Shown in pieces: positions 43,610-45,585 of a DNA stretch of 45,585 bases. The number at the start of each line of letters is the position of its first letter. Within the stretch, counting starts at the first letter, position 1. A program made the translations under genes and the position numbers. The notes under the pieces are model-generated. The model ran no database searches. It saw nothing but the letters and a program-made list of their open reading frames with translations, and was not told the origin of the DNA. Source of the DNA: DASRBO01 sp035653595 (GTDB lineage Bacteria; Actinomycetota; Acidimicrobiia; Acidimicrobiales; JAJPHE01); contig DASRBO010000174.1 of the NCBI GenBank assembly GCA_035653595.1, positions 1-45,585 on the forward strand. The letters are read 5' to 3'.

Positions 43610-43721
43610 CTGGCTGCATAGGCCGTGTGCGCGGAAATGCGCGCGAGCGGAGTTATGGTCATCGCACTGGTGGCGCTGTGCGAGCGGTATCGGCACTTCT
43701 CGTGCCGCTGGCTTGGTCCGC

Positions 43722-44084
43722 TCAAGGCGTTCTTTCTCCGTGCGACGGCTCTGGTCGGGTCTTCGCTGCCCAGCTCGGCCAGCCGAGGCTCCAAAACATG
43801 TCTCGGGTGAGGGTCTCGAAGATGCCGAGGTACTCCAGGGCCCTTTCAAGAGTCGGAGCATGACAGACCAACTCGGCGTCGCACGAGACTGAAACCCGGT
43901 ACCAGCGCCGCCCTTTGATCTGTTCGGGTTCGATTCGGGACACCGTCTCAGTGGAGATTCGCCACTCGACAACATCCTGCCAGTAGCCCTTTTGCTGCAA
44001 GTTGGCGGCGACGTCAGGCAGTCGGCGGGCCACCTCCGACCGCGCCTGCTCACCGATGTTCGCAAGGTACGGGATCTCTGGCAT
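43722..44084 (-). CDS. Hypothetical protein (120 aa)
   Basis: I do not recognise this protein. It begins PEIPYLANIGEQARSEVARRLPDVAANLQQKGYW, predicted helical, then has a beta-rich middle (RRWYRVSVSCDAELVCHAPTLERALEYLGIFETL), and ends in a short polar tail. No signal peptide or membrane segment is seen. The ATG at 44084 is favoured by GGGAGCAG upstream and by a CAGAAT box 6 nt before it; the frame extends further 5' but with poor coding character. Two Trp-rich spots suggest a folded domain. Confidence 0.6.
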   Translation of the reverse strand: MPEIPYLANIGEQARSEVARRLPDVAANLQQKGYWQDVVEWRISTETVSRIEPEQIKGRRWYRVSVSCDAELVCHAPTLERALEYLGIFETLTRDMFWSLGWPSWAAKTRPEPSHGERTP

Positions 44085-44393
44085 TCGACGATTCTGCTCC
44101 CGTCGCGCTAGTCGTCGTCGCCCACCTAGGAATGCCCGGGAATCCCCCCTGACCAGCGGCGGACCCGCCCAGGATCGCCGGACGGGGTGTTTCCGGCCTG
44201 TGGACCGTCCCCCGCCGACCGACCCGACCGGCACCTCTGCGCGGAAGTGACGCAGTTGTCCCCTCGCCGATCGGGCGCCAGGCCGGTCGGGATCGAGCCC
44301 GACACGGACGGGCAGGCCCTTGTCATGTAGCTGAGATCCGCTTGCGTCCCGCGAGACGTCCCTCAACGGGGGCGGGAGCAGGAGCAGTGGTTG
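44085..44393. other. 309-bp gap between two minus-strand genes
   Basis: I see nothing supportable here beyond the promoter region of the 120-aa gene. There is no convincing gene, RNA or long repeat. Confidence 0.45.
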
Positions 44394-45287
44394 TTACGTG
44401 AGGTACTCGAGGAGCCAGTCGTGAACAGGACCAATGCGGGCAATGAGGCTGAGGTGGCCGTCGTCCCCTAGGATCTCGACCTCCGCGCCGGGGATGGTCG
44501 CTGCCAGCCACTCCCCGTGTTGTATGGGAACGAAGTGGTCCTGCTGGCCGTGCCATACCTTGACCGGCACCCGGATGGAGGATAGGTCGAAGCCCCAGTC
44601 GGTCATGTGGGCGAAGGTGTCATCCCACCAGCCCTGATCCCCGGGAGCGAGCCCATCATAGAGACTGGTCACGAACCATCGCGTGAACTCCTCAGTGAGG
44701 GCCTCCCTGTCTGCGGGGCATAGGAGGCTTGCCATGACCTCGGCTAGGAGGTCGCGGGTCACCTGCTCCGGCGGCACTGATGTGTACAGCAGCCAGTTCT
44801 CGTGGGTCTTGCGGCGAGCAGCTTGGCGGTCGGAAACGAACAGACGGAAGGATTCGGCGTTCGACTCACCCATCCCCTCATAAAAGGCCAGACCTTCCTG
44901 CCCGTACGGTGCCACCGACGCCACCGCGGCGGCGGCCATGACACGATCTGGTAGGAGCGCCGCGCACGCCAGTGCGAAGGGTCCGCCGCCCGATACCCCC
45001 CAGGTGGCGAAGCGGTCGAAGCCCATGTGGTCGGCGATGGCCCGAACGTCTTCTACTCCCGAGGCGACGCTGTGATCCGGAAGGGGCGAGGAGGCGCCAT
45101 AACCGGGCCGGTCGTAGCCGATCAGGCAGAGGCCCTTGGAGGCGGCGTCTACCGCCCAAGGCCCGTACAGGTGGCGGGAGTTGGGTGTGCCGTTGTGGAC
45201 CAAGACCGGCGTGCCTGCGGGATCACCGGCCACCTCGTAACAGAGGCGCCTTCCGTCGGCGACCACCAGAGTCTGAGTGCCAAGCAC
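44394..45287 (-). CDS. Alpha/beta hydrolase
   Basis: A 297-aa alpha/beta-hydrolase of the proline-iminopeptidase/esterase-like group. It has VLVHNGTPNSRHLYG (oxyanion hole), YDRPGYGASSPLP, the nucleophile elbow WGVSGGGPFALA, the acid in WHGQQDHFVPIQHGEWLA and the catalytic His in LGDDGHLSLIA. It is cytoplasmic with unknown substrate. Start GTG at 45287 with GGGAGG upstream. It is not closely similar to the hydrolase at 1439. Confidence 0.92.
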   Translation of the reverse strand: MLGTQTLVVADGRRLCYEVAGDPAGTPVLVHNGTPNSRHLYGPWAVDAASKGLCLIGYDRPGYGASSPLPDHSVASGVEDVRAIADHMGFDRFATWGVSGGGPFALACAALLPDRVMAAAAVASVAPYGQEGLAFYEGMGESNAESFRLFVSDRQAARRKTHENWLLYTSVPPEQVTRDLLAEVMASLLCPADREALTEEFTRWFVTSLYDGLAPGDQGWWDDTFAHMTDWGFDLSSIRVPVKVWHGQQDHFVPIQHGEWLAATIPGAEVEILGDDGHLSLIARIGPVHDWLLEYLT

Positions 45288-45585
45288 CGGCGACCTCCCG
45301 CCTGCCTACCGCCATGTCCCCACGCGAGCATGCCCGGACAAGAGCATGACCGAAATTCAGATGCCGCGTAATGCCGGATGTCGCGGCACGCTCCGGCGAG
45401 CGGTTCGGGTGATTGGCCCGATCAGATTCGCGATCCGCGCGCGGCTTGGCGCCGCGCCTCTCGCGAGCCCGCCGCCGGGGCAATCTCCGGGACTGGGACC
45501 TGACCGGGCTCTAGTCCGCCGTGCCGGACCGGCGGTGGCGGGGGAGGTCGCTGTCACACCTGGGCGGTAAATCACATTCGTGAGA
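45288..45585. other. 298 bp at the right edge, no gene supported
   Basis: This part has the hydrolase promoter region and then lower-information sequence. Several overlapping frames are open but none has family similarity or a convincing start. Confidence 0.4.

Noticed and set aside
43915..43950. tRNA-like GGTTCGATTC segment
   Set aside because: It lies inside the unknown minus-strand gene at 43722-44084, and no acceptor stem, anticodon arm or CCA context could be built around it.
39700..45585. Prophage, transposon or integrative element in the accessory end
   Set aside because: No integrase, transposase, phage gene, tRNA-associated attachment site or matched long flanking repeats are visible.

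Overview
The window is a stretch of very GC-rich (roughly 70% or more), densely coded bacterial chromosome. It looks like a free-living actinobacterium, and I suspect the class Acidimicrobiia or a close relative. The reasons are: near-complete G/C in third codon positions, many GTG starts, several starts with no Shine-Dalgarno but a TANNNT box 6-10 nt upstream (leaderless transcripts), the GlgE alpha-glucan pathway, a PASTA-domain Ser/Thr kinase, a MurA with Asp in place of the catalytic Cys, a mycothiol-type (TIGR03083) protein, and a secreted protein with GGGYW / GVFSFGDA repeats. The taxonomic call is inference; no rRNA or tRNA gene was found.

Layout. 1-7.8 kb: the start of a methyltransferase gene and trpS (minus), an alpha/beta hydrolase, then a lipid/xenobiotic catabolism block (acyl-CoA ligase, two phytanoyl-CoA dioxygenase-like oxygenases, a frameshifted enoyl-CoA hydratase), an unknown 139-aa gene, a single-domain response regulator and a 63-aa orphan. 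8-11.5 kb: meaB and murA (minus), glpX (plus). 11.5-21.2 kb: glycogen phosphorylase glgP, divergent from a tight glgE-treS-mak-glgB operon. Together these form a closed trehalose -> maltose -> maltose-1-phosphate -> branched alpha-glucan -> glucose-1-phosphate circuit. 21.2-25.7 kb: a secreted GH43-like protein, a Baeyer-Villiger-type monooxygenase and galT. 25.8-32.1 kb: cysteine desulfurase, mnmA, ligA (first two supply and use sulfur for tRNA 2-thiouridine), then a PASTA kinase behind its own promoter. 32.2-39.7 kb: two short-chain dehydrogenases, an MFS exporter, a ClpN/zinc-ribbon protein, a secreted BNR-repeat protein, a UBP-type zinc finger protein, a DUF5996 protein and a small charged protein.

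39.7-45.6 kb is an accessory-looking end: a phosphotransferase-fold protein lacking its catalytic residues, a MazF/CcdA-type toxin-antitoxin pair, a decayed DUF2442 copy, a frameshifted TIGR03083 gene, an intact DUF4160-DUF2442 pair, an unknown protein and an alpha/beta hydrolase, with longer intergenic gaps and several hairpins.

Most of the window is recognisable housekeeping and metabolism. The best candidates for something little described are the DUF4160-DUF2442 module with its decayed relative, the ClpN-zinc-ribbon protein, the predicted pseudokinase and the repeat-bearing secreted GH43-like protein. I did not find a clear new multi-gene system.
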